In this document: positions 12,301 through 21,265 of the stretch, one piece after another
How the letters are laid out: each line of letters begins with the position of its first letter
Numbering within the stretch: position 1 is the stretch's first letter
NCBI GenBank assembly: GCA_037039925.1
Contig: JAXRKP010001058.1
Location: forward strand, 67,501-131,500
DNA from: Doris montereyensis
Taxonomy: Eukaryota; Mollusca; Gastropoda; Nudibranchia; Dorididae
Length of the DNA: 64,000 nt
Direction: 5' to 3'
Made by a program: the position numbers and the translations under genes
The notes under the pieces: generated by a model
Database searches by the model: none
What the model was told of the DNA's origin: nothing
What the model saw: the letters and a program-made list of their open reading frames with translations, nothing else

Positions 12301-12850
12301 AAGACATGAAAGAAAGATGTGAAAGAGTGGAATGAAAGAAATAGGACCTACCAGTAAGTCTGCCAACCTTCTACCAAGAAGATTGAAGAGACAAAAATTA
12401 ATTTAGTAATTGAAATGTTTCTATTCTCCAAGATTTGTAAATTCACGTGAGATTTTTCCTTTCCCGCTGATCACGAATGCTGAGAGTATAAAAATAAATC
12501 TAAAGGAAATGCGCATGCACATTATCATCAAATTGCATAATTTACAAAACAAAAAAACATATCATAGAGAAAAGAACCCTTATTGCATTTCACTAAACAA
12601 AAAAGTCAATTCAGAGCTAAATGGAGAAACAAACTCTCAATAACTACCTGCAAATTTTCAGCCGTAACTGGGAGTTTCTTTTCCACATTCTGACCAGCCT
12701 CTCTCATGGATTCGAGCATGCTTGAGTTTTGCCATACTCTGTTGACTTTCTTGCCTTGGTGTTCGACCACCGCCTTGGTGATGAGCTCAAGCCCCCGAAT
12801 GAGGCCATTCAGGTCACTGATCCTTGACATTGTTGATGTAAAATGTTAAT
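325..12850 (-). CDS. COQ8: COQ8 (ADCK3-type UbiB kinase), 5' part of gene, 7 exons
   Basis: This is the 5' part of a gene for the mitochondrial UbiB-family atypical kinase/ATPase that supports the coenzyme Q biosynthetic complex. Exons in coding order are 12850-12648, 12209-12116, 8958-8866, 7480-7402, 6657-6447, 2702-2554 and 391-325. The call rests on the last exon, which reads LSARAKERKVPATRISRL and closely resembles the segment just before the kinase fold of animal COQ8A/B, and on the first exon, whose RGLELITKAVVEH helix matches the N-terminal helix of ADCK3. Codon phase agrees across the junctions apart from one-base breaks in exons 2 and 4. The KxGQ motif and catalytic core are not in the window. 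Introns hold a piggyBac element and several minisatellites. No promoter or 5' UTR exon was recognised with confidence. Confidence 0.88.
591..1014. repeat. Minisatellite, about 66-bp unit
   Basis: About six copies of a unit starting CCGCCTGTCCATCACACTAC and containing CTTAACCGGAACAGTACCGC. Some copies are internally deleted. It lies in the COQ8 intron between exons 6 and 7. Confidence 0.9.
1317..1530. repeat. Tandem repeat, about 67-bp unit, 3 copies
   Basis: Three near-identical copies of a unit containing ATAACAATGGCAAACAAACG and ACACGGGAAGAAGTAATAAA. Confidence 0.9.
1650..1795 (-). repeat. Dispersed repeat family A copy
   Basis: Minus-strand copy of the family seen about a dozen times here. 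Plus-sense consensus pieces are GGTAGGTCCTACTTCTTTCC, TCTTGCTGTTTCCTC and TTCACCCTGAGATCACCGCA. It is preceded by a poly-C run at 1616-1630. Confidence 0.7.
1889..2526. repeat. CA-rich minisatellite
   Basis: Imperfect array of ATGCACAAGCATAAACACAC units mixed with CACATGTCCCACAC. Open frames of His/Thr or Cys/Val repeats on both strands come from the repeat and are not genes. Confidence 0.95.
2554..2702 (-). CDS. COQ8: COQ8 exon 6
   Basis: Acceptor TAACTTCAG and donor AAG/GTATTT bound 149 bases, phase 1 to 0. The split codon G/AT gives Asp, and the exon then reads FNVAHVKRPSEPIANPIQAA and ends RFKLPPQQK. A basic proline-rich linker before the ARERKVP segment is expected in COQ8A proteins. 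Confidence 0.82.
3489..3772 (+). repeat. SINE-B (tRNA-derived) copy
   Basis: The tRNA-like head carries a B-box-like CCCAGTTTGAATC. The body has CCTTGGGAAAGACAC, GCAAATGGGT, CCAGGAGGTGAT and GAAACCAGGATAGGCTCC, shared with copies at 7860, 12906, 53105, 56010 and 63045. Confidence 0.75.
3773..4091 (+). repeat. SINE-B copy, abutting the piggyBac end
   Basis: A second SINE-B in tandem. The head has GGTTCTGGGTTTGAATCCC, a clear B box. The body ends just before the TTAA at 4092 that starts the piggyBac element. Confidence 0.75.
4092..6369 (-). mobile_element. piggyBac transposon with TIRs and TTAA target site duplication
   Basis: TTAA at 4092-4095 and again at 6366-6369 flank 17-bp terminal inverted repeats, TCCACTCACTACTAGAG on the left and CCCACTCACTACTAGAG read inward from the right, with one mismatch. 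A sub-terminal repeat of the same TAGTAGTGA motif lies at 6314-6325. Between them is a piggyBac-type transposase reading frame on the minus strand. TTAA duplication is the hallmark of this superfamily. The element sits in the COQ8 intron between exons 5 and 6 and is inactive because its transposase is broken. Confidence 0.93.
4304..6129 (-). pseudogene. piggyBac transposase (DDE_Tnp_1_7 type), broken
   Basis: The frame starts at ATG 6129 with an acidic N-terminus (GTEGSGDESDLDDD), as usual for the family. An in-frame TAA at 5725-5727 separates it from the core at 5667-4813, which is in the same frame. The three catalytic Asp are visible: VSIDEAMI (about 5397), FFYDNFF (about 5157) and GGVDLHD (about 4839). 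A 12-base micro-insertion near 4804-4815 adds two in-frame stops before YYPIGRPSRKWW, where the frame continues. Near 4545 the frame shifts once more, into a Cys-rich C-terminus (CFQC, YGCTTCNVHLCKGRCF). Total length of about 600 codons is normal for the family. Confidence 0.92.
6447..6657 (-). CDS. COQ8: COQ8 exon 5, QASSIASS repeat unit plus acidic linker
   Basis: Acceptor GTCCTCCAG and donor GTAAGG bound 211 bases, phase 0 to 1, giving 70 codons with no break. It carries GQLNEVIGTIKSQASSIASS followed by a Ser-rich acidic linker ending SLSQEDQ. The repeat part aligns with exon 4 (QINEVVETVK..ASSIAQNIQS). Confidence 0.82.
7173..7342. repeat. (GAA/AAG)n then (AAC)n microsatellite
   Basis: About 115 bases of GAA/AAG repeats followed by AAC-rich repeats, 60 bases downstream of COQ8 exon 4 on the transcribed strand. 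Long Arg/Lys or Leu/Phe frames here are repeat artefacts. Confidence 0.95.
7402..7480 (-). CDS. COQ8: COQ8 exon 4, repeat unit with GASSIAQN motif, one-base frame break
   Basis: Acceptor TTCAACAG and donor CAG/GTATAT bound 79 bases. The first half reads DPFQQINEVVETVK in phase 0. The second half reads GASSIAQNIQSQ only after dropping one base of the five-base C run at 7434-7438 (G run on the coding strand). With 78 bases the exon would be phase 0 to 0 like its neighbours. Confidence 0.75.
7736..7820. repeat. Hexamer repeat (GAGACT)n
   Basis: About 13 copies of GAGACT with two GAGACC variants. Confidence 0.95.
7860..8105 (+). repeat. SINE-B copy
   Basis: The head has GCCAAGCGGTTAGGC (A-box-like) and TGGATTAGAATCCTAGC. 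The body has CCTTGGGAAAGACAC and GTGCAAATGGGTAC and ends near GGCATTGAAGGAA. Confidence 0.75.
8866..8958 (-). CDS. COQ8: COQ8 exon 3, repeat unit with QASSLSS motif
   Basis: The exon is 93 bases, phase 0 to 0, between acceptor CCGTTTAG and donor GAG/GTGATT. It encodes NAVEEGLKQVDKAVKNIQSQ followed by ASSLSSNLQKE. Its layout (hydrophobic heptad, then QASS plus a short helix) matches exons 2, 4 and 5, suggesting exon duplication. Confidence 0.78.
8985..9670. repeat. Minisatellite, about 60-bp unit
   Basis: About 11 copies of a unit with GAGGAAACAGATTTGTTATC and GGCAGTTGAAAATCAGTGC, several shortened. It begins 27 bases upstream of the COQ8 exon 3 acceptor. Confidence 0.92.
9740..10585. repeat. 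Minisatellite, 44-bp unit, about 19 copies
   Basis: Very regular units containing CTATGGACTGATAAAAGCAT and CTATTGTCTTCATAT, with C/T variation at a few sites. Confidence 0.95.
11165..11455 (+). repeat. SINE-C (tRNA-derived) copy
   Basis: The head has CCGAGGCAAGATGTCAGCCT and a B-box-like GGGTTCAAGCCC. The body has AGGTGGATCAACACCTAGTC, GGAGACGG and GTGTGCAGATCACA-type motifs and ends in CAAATCAAATAAAA. Confidence 0.75.
11699..11815. repeat. 12-bp repeat, GATAAGACAGAG
   Basis: About nine copies of a 12-base unit. Confidence 0.92.
11846..11993. repeat. Direct duplication, about 76-bp unit
   Basis: Two copies of a unit with GTGATAATATGATGAAAATA and TTTGAAACTTG.TACATGAA. Confidence 0.88.
12116..12209 (-). 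CDS. COQ8: COQ8 exon 2, repeat unit with QASSIADS motif, one-base frame break
   Basis: Acceptor ATCCGCAG and donor GTAAGT are both strong. The peptide DTLQQRASDIRDTVGAVAYQ continues into ASSIADSV. With the perfect donor the exon is 94 bases, one too many: joined to exon 3 it makes an immediate stop. Removing one base of the six-base T run at 12120-12125 gives 93 bases, phase 0 at both ends, the same size as exon 3. Confidence 0.75.
12240..12375 (-). repeat. Dispersed repeat family A copy
   Basis: Minus-sense copy with CCACCATATGCGGCGATCTC, AGAGGAAACAGCAAGA and GAAATAGGACCTACC, lying just upstream of COQ8 exon 2. Confidence 0.7.
12648..12850 (-). CDS. COQ8: COQ8 exon 1 (start codon)
   Basis: Acceptor TTTCAG precedes 20 bases of 5' UTR, then ATG at 12830-12828. 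An in-frame TAA lies 18 bases upstream of the ATG, which fixes the start. There are 61 codons, beginning MSRISDLNGLIRGLELITKA, then donor CAG/GTAGTT in phase 0. The helix resembles the membrane-proximal N-terminus of ADCK3. The presence of an acceptor means at least one 5' UTR exon lies further upstream. Confidence 0.85.
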
Positions 12851-12905
12851 CTGAAATGTATCAAACACATTATTTTCTTACGAAGGAGATAATAAAGCAT
12901 GGTAT

Positions 12906-13460
12906 TGTAGGTGGCCTACTGGTTAGGGGGTTGTCGGACATGAGATTCTGAGTCGCTAATCCTAGAATTGCCTACTGGTAAGGTTGTCGGACATGAGATT
13001 CTGAGTCACTAATCCTAGAATTGCCTACTGGTAAGGTTGTCGGACATGAGATTCTGAGTCGCTAATCCTAGAATTGCCTACTGGTAAGGTTGTCGGACAT
13101 GAGATTCTGAGTCGCTAATCCTAGAATTGCCTACTGGTAAGGTTGTCGGACATGAGATTCTGAGTCGCTAATCCTAGAATTGCCTACTGGTAAGGTTGTC
13201 GGACATGAGACTCTAAGTCGCTAATCCTAGAAATACTCTGTCCGACATTGTGTTCCCTTGGAAATACACTTAATAAGCATTTTCCCGACTCGTTCCAGAA
13301 GCAGACGAGTACAATGTACCAACAACAGCACGGGAGTAAGAATCTGTGACACGCTAGCGTCCTGTCCAGGAGGTGAAAATTATCCCGTTTTCATTTCACG
13401 TTATAGAAACCGGGACAAGCTCCTGCTCTATGGGCCAAAAGGGCCTTGGAGAAACTTTAT
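12906..13460 (+). repeat. SINE-B copy expanded by an internal 53-bp tandem repeat
   Basis: The SINE head region (GGTTAGGGGGTTGTCGGACA, ATCCTAGAA) is repeated about six times between 12955 and 13232 as a 53-bp unit. The normal SINE body then follows (CCTTGGAAATACACTT, GTCCTGTCCAGGAGGTG, GAAACCGGGACAAGCTCC). Confidence 0.82.
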
Positions 13461-13703
13461 TAGTTTATTTTGTCAATACATATATTTATACGCAATAACA
13501 CAGAAGCATGACACCGACAGTTTTACAAAGAATTTTCCACACAGATCTAGTCAATGATGACATTGAAAATGAGAAATCTGACAGACAAAGAAACCACAAA
13601 ATAACAGCAAGTATTTAGTATCTTACTGAAAAATCCTTGACAACATAATAACAGTAACATATTTTTGGGCTTAATGATTGCTGGTTACATATGATATCTA
13701 TAA

Positions 13704-13708
<5 letters not shown>

Positions 13709-13751
<43 letters not shown>
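13709..13751. repeat. (AT)n microsatellite
   Basis: About 21 AT dinucleotides. Confidence 0.95.
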
Positions 13752-13755
<4 letters not shown>

Positions 13756-14035
13756 TTAACGTCTCTAACTTTGACTGCTTTAAACTCAGGAACCACTGCA
13801 CCGACAACCTCCATATTTGACATGTAGATTTCAAATAGCCCGCTCCTAGGTTGTCAGCGAATAAAAACTGGGACAAATCAGTGTCTTAATTGATTGGAAA
13901 AACTTGTTTTGTCTGCCATCTACGAAACTTTTTATTGTTACAAGATCTATTTCTAGATTTCCGGTCATTACAGTAAAAAGCGCTTGCGTAACCAAATCGG
14001 GTACTAATTTGATCTAATAATCGTACTTGATATCA

Positions 14036-14300
14036 CCTGTAACCGATACAATGGTTTTGAGTTCACTGCAGTCAACAGATCTACTTTCTAATAAAGAGAA
14101 ATCATAATACATTGTTTCAGGCCTGCGTAACATGTATCGGGTATAATTCTCAAATAATCGTACGATACAATGGTTTCTGAGTTCACTGCAGTCAACAGTC
14201 CCAGCTTTATAATAAAGAGAAATCATAATCGGAAACATTGTTTCAGGCCTGTTTAACATACTTATTTCTGCGATAGCTAAAATCTCTCTGCTGAACATAC
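14036..14300. repeat. Direct duplication, about 118-bp unit
   Basis: Two diverged copies sharing GAGTTCACTGCAGTCAACAG, AATAAAGAGAAATCATAAT and CATTGTTTCAGGCCTG, plus a short further echo (AACATACTTAT.TCTGC). Confidence 0.85.
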
Positions 14301-14912
14301 TTATGTCTGCAATACCTAAAATCTCTCTCTATCCGGGAAACTTCTTCAGACGCTTGCTTTCACTTCAAACACTTGGCTTTCAACAGCACTAGGTGTAACA
14401 ACATGTATCTCCGCACATTGATTTTTGTCACAGTGTCACATTGGCTCAATGGAGTCAATGGTCACAATGATTGCCTCTCAGCCCAAAACCGCCTGGGGCT
14501 ATTTCTTTGTTAGGAGTTACAGGTAGCCTTCTATAGTTTATAAATCTCACTAAAGGCATAGAGCAGGCTCATTAATATTCATGCTCATTATGGTCATTAT
14601 GAATATGCATGAGTGGGAAACTGCTCAGTAGTAGTAGGTTAATGTCCTATTTAATGTTTTGATGATAGCTGGGCTGTTGCTTTCTTTTGAGTTTGAAATT
14701 GTGCATTTGATTCTGAAATGGGGATTATATAAGAAATGTGTCAATGCAGCAAAAAACAAAGATGTTCACTTCAGTATGAAGGAAATTTATGAAGATTATC
14801 ACTAATATTGCTTTTCAACAATAACATCAAATTGTTTTGATGCGACATAATATTCTAGTTCTTTTAACAAGCGTGTGTACACCCCCATTCCCCCCCCTCC
14901 CAAAACCCCTCC
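14301..14912. other. Intergenic, nothing recognised
   Basis: AT-rich sequence with no coding signal or repeat family that I recognise. Confidence 0.5.
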
Positions 14913-15330
<418 letters not shown>

Positions 15331-15339
15331 CCTCGTCTG

Positions 15340-15515
15340 ATGCATTAGTCCCCAACTAGTGCTTGTACCCATTACACACCTGGCTCGAGAGGCGAAAAAA
15401 GCGTCTTTCCCAAGGAACACAAGGTCGGACATAGCTTTACTAGCACTCGAACCCCGGAAAGACCTCATGGTCCCAGGTCCAGCATTCTAACCATTCCGCC
15501 ACCAATGCCCTATGC
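15340..15515 (-). repeat. SINE-B copy, partial
   Basis: Minus-sense copy with TTCCCAAGGAACACAAGGTC, TAGCACTCGAACCCCGG (B box) and ATTCTAACCATTCCGCCACC (A box side). Confidence 0.75.
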
Positions 15516-15658
15516 GGTATTATAATGCAAATTATCATAACATTAACATAAATACAAATTAGATAACTCTACTGAGTTTCCCATTTCATATAAGATAAGC
15601 AACAAAAGTCAAAATCTCTTAAATCAACGATAAATATAAGTCTGAATGTTACACTGAC

Positions 15659-15706
15659 CTTCGTCTGTGACATTTTGACTGCTTTGTTCACTTGTCTCAC
15701 ATTGAG
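15659..15706 (-). other. Candidate alternative first exon or exon fossil of COQ8
   Basis: After an in-frame TAA, 48 bases read LNVRQVNKAVKMSQTK and end at AAG/GTCAGTG, a usable donor. The peptide resembles COQ8 exon 3 (GLKQVDKAVKNIQ). It contains an ATG (MSQTK). Spliced to exon 2 it stays in frame; spliced to exon 1 it would not. It may be an alternative start exon or a decayed exon copy. Confidence 0.35.
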
Positions 15707-15869
15707 TTAGATTGGCCAAAATGGCTGACAATGCTCACAAAACATTGCAGCAATAGGAAGAAACTCTTCTCTTTGTTTATCCATCTTTCTTTCCAGTTAG
15801 GCAAGTCTTATTCGGGTGGCATCCACCCAAATAATATAACCCCCCCCCCTATCTAAATCTTATTTGGGT

Positions 15870-16075
15870 GTAAAGGTTTTCATCCAACCGAATAATACAA
15901 ACTCCCTATCTTTTCTTATTCAGGTGGAATGTTTTTATTCATCCAAAGACAACCCCACTACCTGTTCTTATTCAGGTGGAATGTTTTTATTCATCCAAAT
16001 CCAAAGACAACCCCATTACCTGTTCTTATTCAGGTGGAATGCTTTTATTCATCCAAATCCAAAGACAACCTCACT
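15870..16075. repeat. Tandem repeat, about 60-bp unit, 3-4 copies
   Basis: Units contain CTTATTCAGGTGGAATGTTT and CATCCAAAGACAACCCCA. The Pro/Phe-rich frames here come from this repeat. Confidence 0.9.
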
Positions 16076-16299
16076 TACATCATTTTTATTATGAAGTTCC
16101 ATAGTCAGGACCCAGTCATTATTCTAACTTTCATTTTTAACACAAAAAATCCCCTGGCCCATTACAAAATAACATCTACTATGAGTAAACTTTACTCAGA
16201 GGCAGAGCTTTAATAATATTCTAGTGCATGTTGAAGTCTTTTGTCTGAATTAAAGTTGTGCGAAAATTAGATCTATGACCGAAGTAATACACTCAGTCG

Positions 16300-18900
16300 A
16301 GGTTGTGACACCAATGATATAGAAACGAACATAGTCGCCATCTTGAGAGGGGGAAATAAGCTGATGTTTCAATCATCGTGCTTTCGCTGACAATCTGACA
16401 ATAAAGCTGATGATAACTCCAGAGATTTTGACATTTGAACATCTACAATGTCAACTCATTTTTGATAACGTGTCAACTTCTTTCATCATTATCTACCGTC
16501 CGCCATTTTCAAAAAGAAACAAATCATCTTTAAGTCAATTTATCGATGAATTTGAATCAATCGTACTTGAAAGACCTTCAAAAATGCAACAAACAATTAT
16601 CCTTGGTGACTTTGATATTCAAATGGACAATGATAGCAGTGAAAGACTCAAAGACATGACACAATCCCTAAATGTTATACAACAAGTAGATGTGCAAACT
16701 CACAAACATGGCCACATTTTACATTTAGTCTTGACACATTCTGCGTACAAATCGATCAATGACGTTAGGTTGGAATCAAATCACTTTTCGGAACACCACA
16801 CAGTGCTATTCAATCTCGACTGCCAGAAACCAAAAGAAAATCAAATACCGCAATATAAAGAACAAAGATATGAGTAAGATGAAGCATGATATTTCGGAAG
16901 CAAAGATCATTGAAAGGGTAGACAAACAAAACATTGTTGAGAACAAGATGAACATTTTTAATGAAGCTATCAAAAACTTACTCGACAATTATGCTCCTAT
17001 AAAAACAACTATGGTCACAATGCATCCAAATACATAAAACAAAACTTTGTAATGCTGAAAACACCTGGCGAAATCAAAGTTACAAATACATAAAGACATC
17101 TACGAAGCTTTTCAAAGTGATACAAATTTGACCATGAAAGAAGCTAAGAAAGCGTTTATTTGAAAAAACATCAGCGAAAACAAAGGAAATTCAAAAGCTT
17201 TGTTTAAATCATGGATGGGTTTCTTAGGAATAATAGTCTTGCTAGCACGATGCTAACGCTTAACGATAAGAACGAACTTGCAGAGAGGTTTGGAGAGGTT
17301 TGGAAACTTTTTTTATAGAGAAAATAGATAACATTCACAGTGAACTTGACGACCATATCTCACCACAATCTGGAGATATAAGACACCATACGACAACATT
17401 CTTGAATGAATTTAAATCTGCCACTGAAGACAAAGTTGAATCGTTAATAAAACAAGCCCCAAACATATCGTGCGATCTAGATGATTCTCCAACTTGGCTA
17501 ATAAAACCTTGCCTAAGTGAAGTAATCAAACCAATCACATCTATAGTCAATTGCTCAACATCAAATTTTGACATGTTATGCCACTGCTAAAAAAACAAAA
17601 CCTTGATCCAGAAATTCTTAAATGAATAAAAGCTTTTGCCCAGTCTCCAACCTGAACTTCATCTATAAAGTTGTTGAAAAGGTTATGGTGAAAAGGCTGA
17701 AAGAACTTCTCTTGTTGATTGACACACCATCGCAAGTGCAGCTACAATCAGTGTATAAGACAGGGCACAGTACGGAGACGGCACTCTTCAAAGTTCAAAA
17801 CGACATAATTGACCTACTTTCCATTAACGACAACGTGTTACTGCTGCTTCTCGATCTGAGTGCGGCCTTTGACACAGTCGACCATAGTCTGCTTCTTCAA
17901 GGACTGGAAAATTCCTTTGGCATCACAGGGAATGCGCTGCGTTGGTTTGTCACATACCTCTCTGACCAAATCCAGAGAGTATCAATAAATGATGACGTGC
18001 TCTCGATACTAGTTGCACTGAAATATGATGTACCACAAGGATCAGTGCTGGAACCCTTCTGGTTCATGCTGTACACGACGCAACTAAGCAATATCATCAT
18101 GCAATATGGATTAGCATATCATCTTTAAGCCGATGACACCCAATTATACATACTGGTCACGTCTGAATCGGCATCAGCAAATATCCTTCAAATTGAACAT
18201 TGTGTCAAGGCAGTGAAGGCATGGATGATATGTAACAAATTTGAGCTGAACGATGACAAAACTGAACTTATAGTTTTTAAAAAGTCCAATGAATTCAATG
18301 AAACTATTGTAAGCGGTTGTACCATCAAAAACGGTTCAAGTTCAAATGTTAAAAATCTTGCCGTCTTTTTTGACCAACGTTTAACTATGAAAGATCTCAT
18401 AGCAAAATTATGTTAGTGTCTCTTCTTTCAAATCAATAAGATAGGCCGTATAAGAGACTTTCTAGACACTGACGCAACTAAATTGCTCGTTCCCTCAATA
18501 ATAACAAGCAAATTGGACTATTGCAATTCTCTTTTGTATGGTCTTCCTAAGTCCTCACTCCGAAGATTGCACAAAAAATTCAAAATGTCTCAGCGAGAAT
18601 CATCACCAAAACTAAATCTAGAAATAATAAAACCCCAATTCTGAAATCCCTGCATTGGCTTCCAATAGGGTCGAAAATAAAATTCAAAATTGCCTGTCTA
18701 ACATTTAAAAGTCTAAACAATATGGGACCAAACTATTTGAAAGATCTCATTAAAATCCATCAGCCTTCACGGCAACTTAGATCATCATCTCAAACTGTCT
18801 TAGTCAAGAATATACCCAAATCAATTTCTCCGGCCGAAGTTTTTGAATTTGCTGCACTCGAAGTGTGGAACTGACTGAGGAAAATTTTATTCACCTGAAC
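16300..18900 (+). pseudogene. Non-LTR retrotransposon (CR1-like), broken
   Basis: A degenerate LINE. At 16410-16877 an AP-endonuclease segment carries FIIIYRPPFSKRNKSS and ILGDFDIQMD (the GDFN region). At 17622-18128 a reverse transcriptase segment has NLNFIYKVVEKVM, DLSAAFDTVDHSLL and VPQGSVLEP. A stop at 18126-18128 is followed by ADDTQLYI, the catalytic YADD region with Tyr lost. At 18640-18880 the C-terminal domain has LHWLPIGSKIKFKIACLTFK, typical of CR1-like elements. Several frameshifts and stops make it inactive. Confidence 0.88.
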
Positions 18901-19982
18901 TGACATATTAAAAAAAGGAAATATAAGCGGACGGCGAAACGAAAACAGAACTTTCCACCTGAATAATTCGAGACCGGGGGTGTTGTCTTATTCCGCCTGA
19001 ATAATCATTTCCTTTCAGTTATGTCTCTTGGTATGTGTCTGACCATGGAAATCCTTTGAATATATTCAAGGCTCTGTTTTTTTATGAAATGAGCAGAGAT
19101 CACGATAAGCATGATTCATATTAACTTCAAAGCACCTTCCTGTTATTGAACATGAACAGTAAATTAAGAACGACTCTATCCAAAAGTGTTCACTTCAAGA
19201 TTGTGTTAATCATTACATGCAATATACATTCTGTATGGTGATCGTCATATTCTCTATCGACAGCCATTTCTTTTTTAACCAAAGTGAGGAGCTTTTGCCA
19301 ATAGTGTGTTGACCACACTCATGTTTTGGTTGGCAAGGGTTATTATACAGTCAATGCCGCCGAATATATACAGTTTGAGAGAAGACTGAGCATGCTAATC
19401 GCTAAAGCGTGCTTGAGGTCAAAATACAAAAACATCTTTTCTCATTCTGTAATAGACAGGTGTATTCTTCACACCTAGAGACTTGACACCTCTTATCTAA
19501 TTGGACTCTACCAAAATTCACTGATGATGTGAAGCATAGCATCATAAAGCTAGTTTTAAGCTTTATTTGTGCCATTGAGTGTAAAACGATGAAAATATCA
19601 ACACGGAAAAGGCGGCCTTCGCACCACAACGTTGGCGGGAGGAACACGGCAAAAGCCGGCTTTGGCACTACAAAGTTTGTCGGGCAGAGTGGATACCGCC
19701 GCCCATCATGCCACAGGTGTTAATGAAGTGACCAGGTAAACTCAAGGCCTGAGACACAAACATGCACCTCCACACGTATTTAAATTAACCAATCCAAGAG
19801 ATGCCGTATATCACCACCACAACTCACTTTGTAGGGGAAAATCTTGTTTCAGTCATATATACACATCAGATAAGACGTGCAAACATTTTAATTTAAATCA
19901 AAACACAAGCTCCTGACCCTAGTTATATGTATTTATATAATGAGTGGCAATGCGATAAGTGTATGGGCCAAAACATGTAGAA
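18901..19982. other. Intergenic, no supported gene
   Basis: No supported gene in this stretch. Bases 18950-19010 repeat the ATTCCGCCTGAATAATC motif near the LINE 3' end. Open frames at 19402-19723 have no recognisable family. Confidence 0.4.
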
Positions 19983-19996
19983 AAAGAGAGAGAGAA

Positions 19997-20065
<69 letters not shown>

Positions 20066-20115
20066 GAGACAGAGACAGAGACAGAGACAGAGAGAGACAG
20101 AGACAGAGACAGAGA
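19983..20115. repeat. (GA)n and (CAGA)n microsatellite
   Basis: Dinucleotide GA followed by CAGA/CAGAGA units. It directly borders the hAT transposase remnant. Confidence 0.95.
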
Positions 20116-20565
20116 AAGGTTTCTCTCAATTTGGTCTGGACTTCCGAAAGTCTGCCACAAGACATTACTACTGCACCGTCATACGTTTGAGCAATTAACT
20201 TTTCTTTTCTCAAAAGGGTTCCAGTGTAGCTGTGGGCATTGTTGCAAGTCCATGGGCTGTCAGATCTTCAACGTCAACATATTTTAGGAATCGTTCAACA
20301 ACTTTTACTCCCTTCAGAAATCTTAATATCACCACAGACTGTGAATGTGAACAATTGCCAGTGTCCGTTGCCCAATCAGCTTGAACAGACACATAAATAT
20401 GATATAAATATAAGTAGTAAGGGGTGTTTGCTACATCCTGCTTCAGTTCCTCAATATAGACTTCATACATGCATTGTAAAATTTGGTTTTGGCTGTCTTT
20501 TGACGTGTAGCGTGCAACAGTGCCGGAAGATGGTCGGAGAGGGTTTTATCATTATGTCCCTCCCT
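20110..20565 (-). pseudogene. hAT-type transposase (DUF4371 region) remnant
   Basis: Minus-strand reading gives VQADWATDTGNCSHSQSVVI, VVERFLKYVDVEDLTAHGLA and, after a frameshift near 20213, KLIAQTYDGAVVMSCGRLSE. These match the conserved core of hAT transposase-like (TTF-finger/DUF4371) proteins, including the AQTYDGA motif. The piece ends at the (GA)n tract; no finger domain or C-terminal dimerisation domain is seen. Confidence 0.8.
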
Positions 20566-20575
20566 TAATGTGAAG

Positions 20576-21258
20576 GGGTGTTTATTTTCTTGAAATCCCT
20601 AGGAATCCCTAGGAATTCCTAGGAAGCCCTTGGAATCCCTAGGAATCCCTCGAAAGCTCTTTGGTAGACCTCGAAAGACACTTACCAAATCATCAATTTT
20701 AGTCTCAGAAGGCAAAATAACACCAGCCTAAGTGGTTCTTTACCTTGTATGTCCTGGTATTTTAGCCGTGGTATAGGTCTATAGTATGCATATGAAATTA
20801 CCATTAGATGCAGAGATTTTATAGAGAATATATAGAGCTCGCCACTGAAAAGACTGCCACTGATGATCGGTCTGATAAGTTATTAAAATGACAGGAAAAT
20901 ACTTTGATATGGGTCTGGGGTAAGTTTATTAAAATGTTGAGGAATATATTATGATTTGCCTGGGGTGTCAGGGTCTTTTAAATGTTTTATGTGTTTTTGT
21001 TTGGAACCAAAGAAGAAAAGAACCACTTCCGAGGGGTAACAGGGATTTCTATAGTAAAATTGATGATTTGGTTTTTTTTGTTTGGAACCACTTTTCAACT
21101 CTATTGTCGGAAAAGAACCACTTAGGCTGGTGTTATTTTGCCTCTCGAGAAAAATTGATGATTTGGTAAGTGCCTTTCGAGGTCTACCAAAGATTCATTT
21201 GATTCTAGCATTCCTAGTGATTCCTACAATTCCTAGGGATTCCACAAAATAACACCAC
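20576..21258. mobile_element. Foldback DNA element with about 165-bp inverted ends
   Basis: The left arm 20576-20745 and the reverse complement of the right arm 21110-21258 share CGAAAGRCACTTACCAAATC, ATCAATTTT and GGCAAAATAACACCAGCCTA, plus TAGACCTCGAAAG. Both tips are rich in ATCCCTAGGAAT units and start near GGTGTTTATTTT. TGTGAAG at 20569-20575 and 21259-21265 is a candidate 7-bp target duplication. There is no coding sequence inside. Confidence 0.82.
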
Positions 21259-21265
21259 TGTGAAG

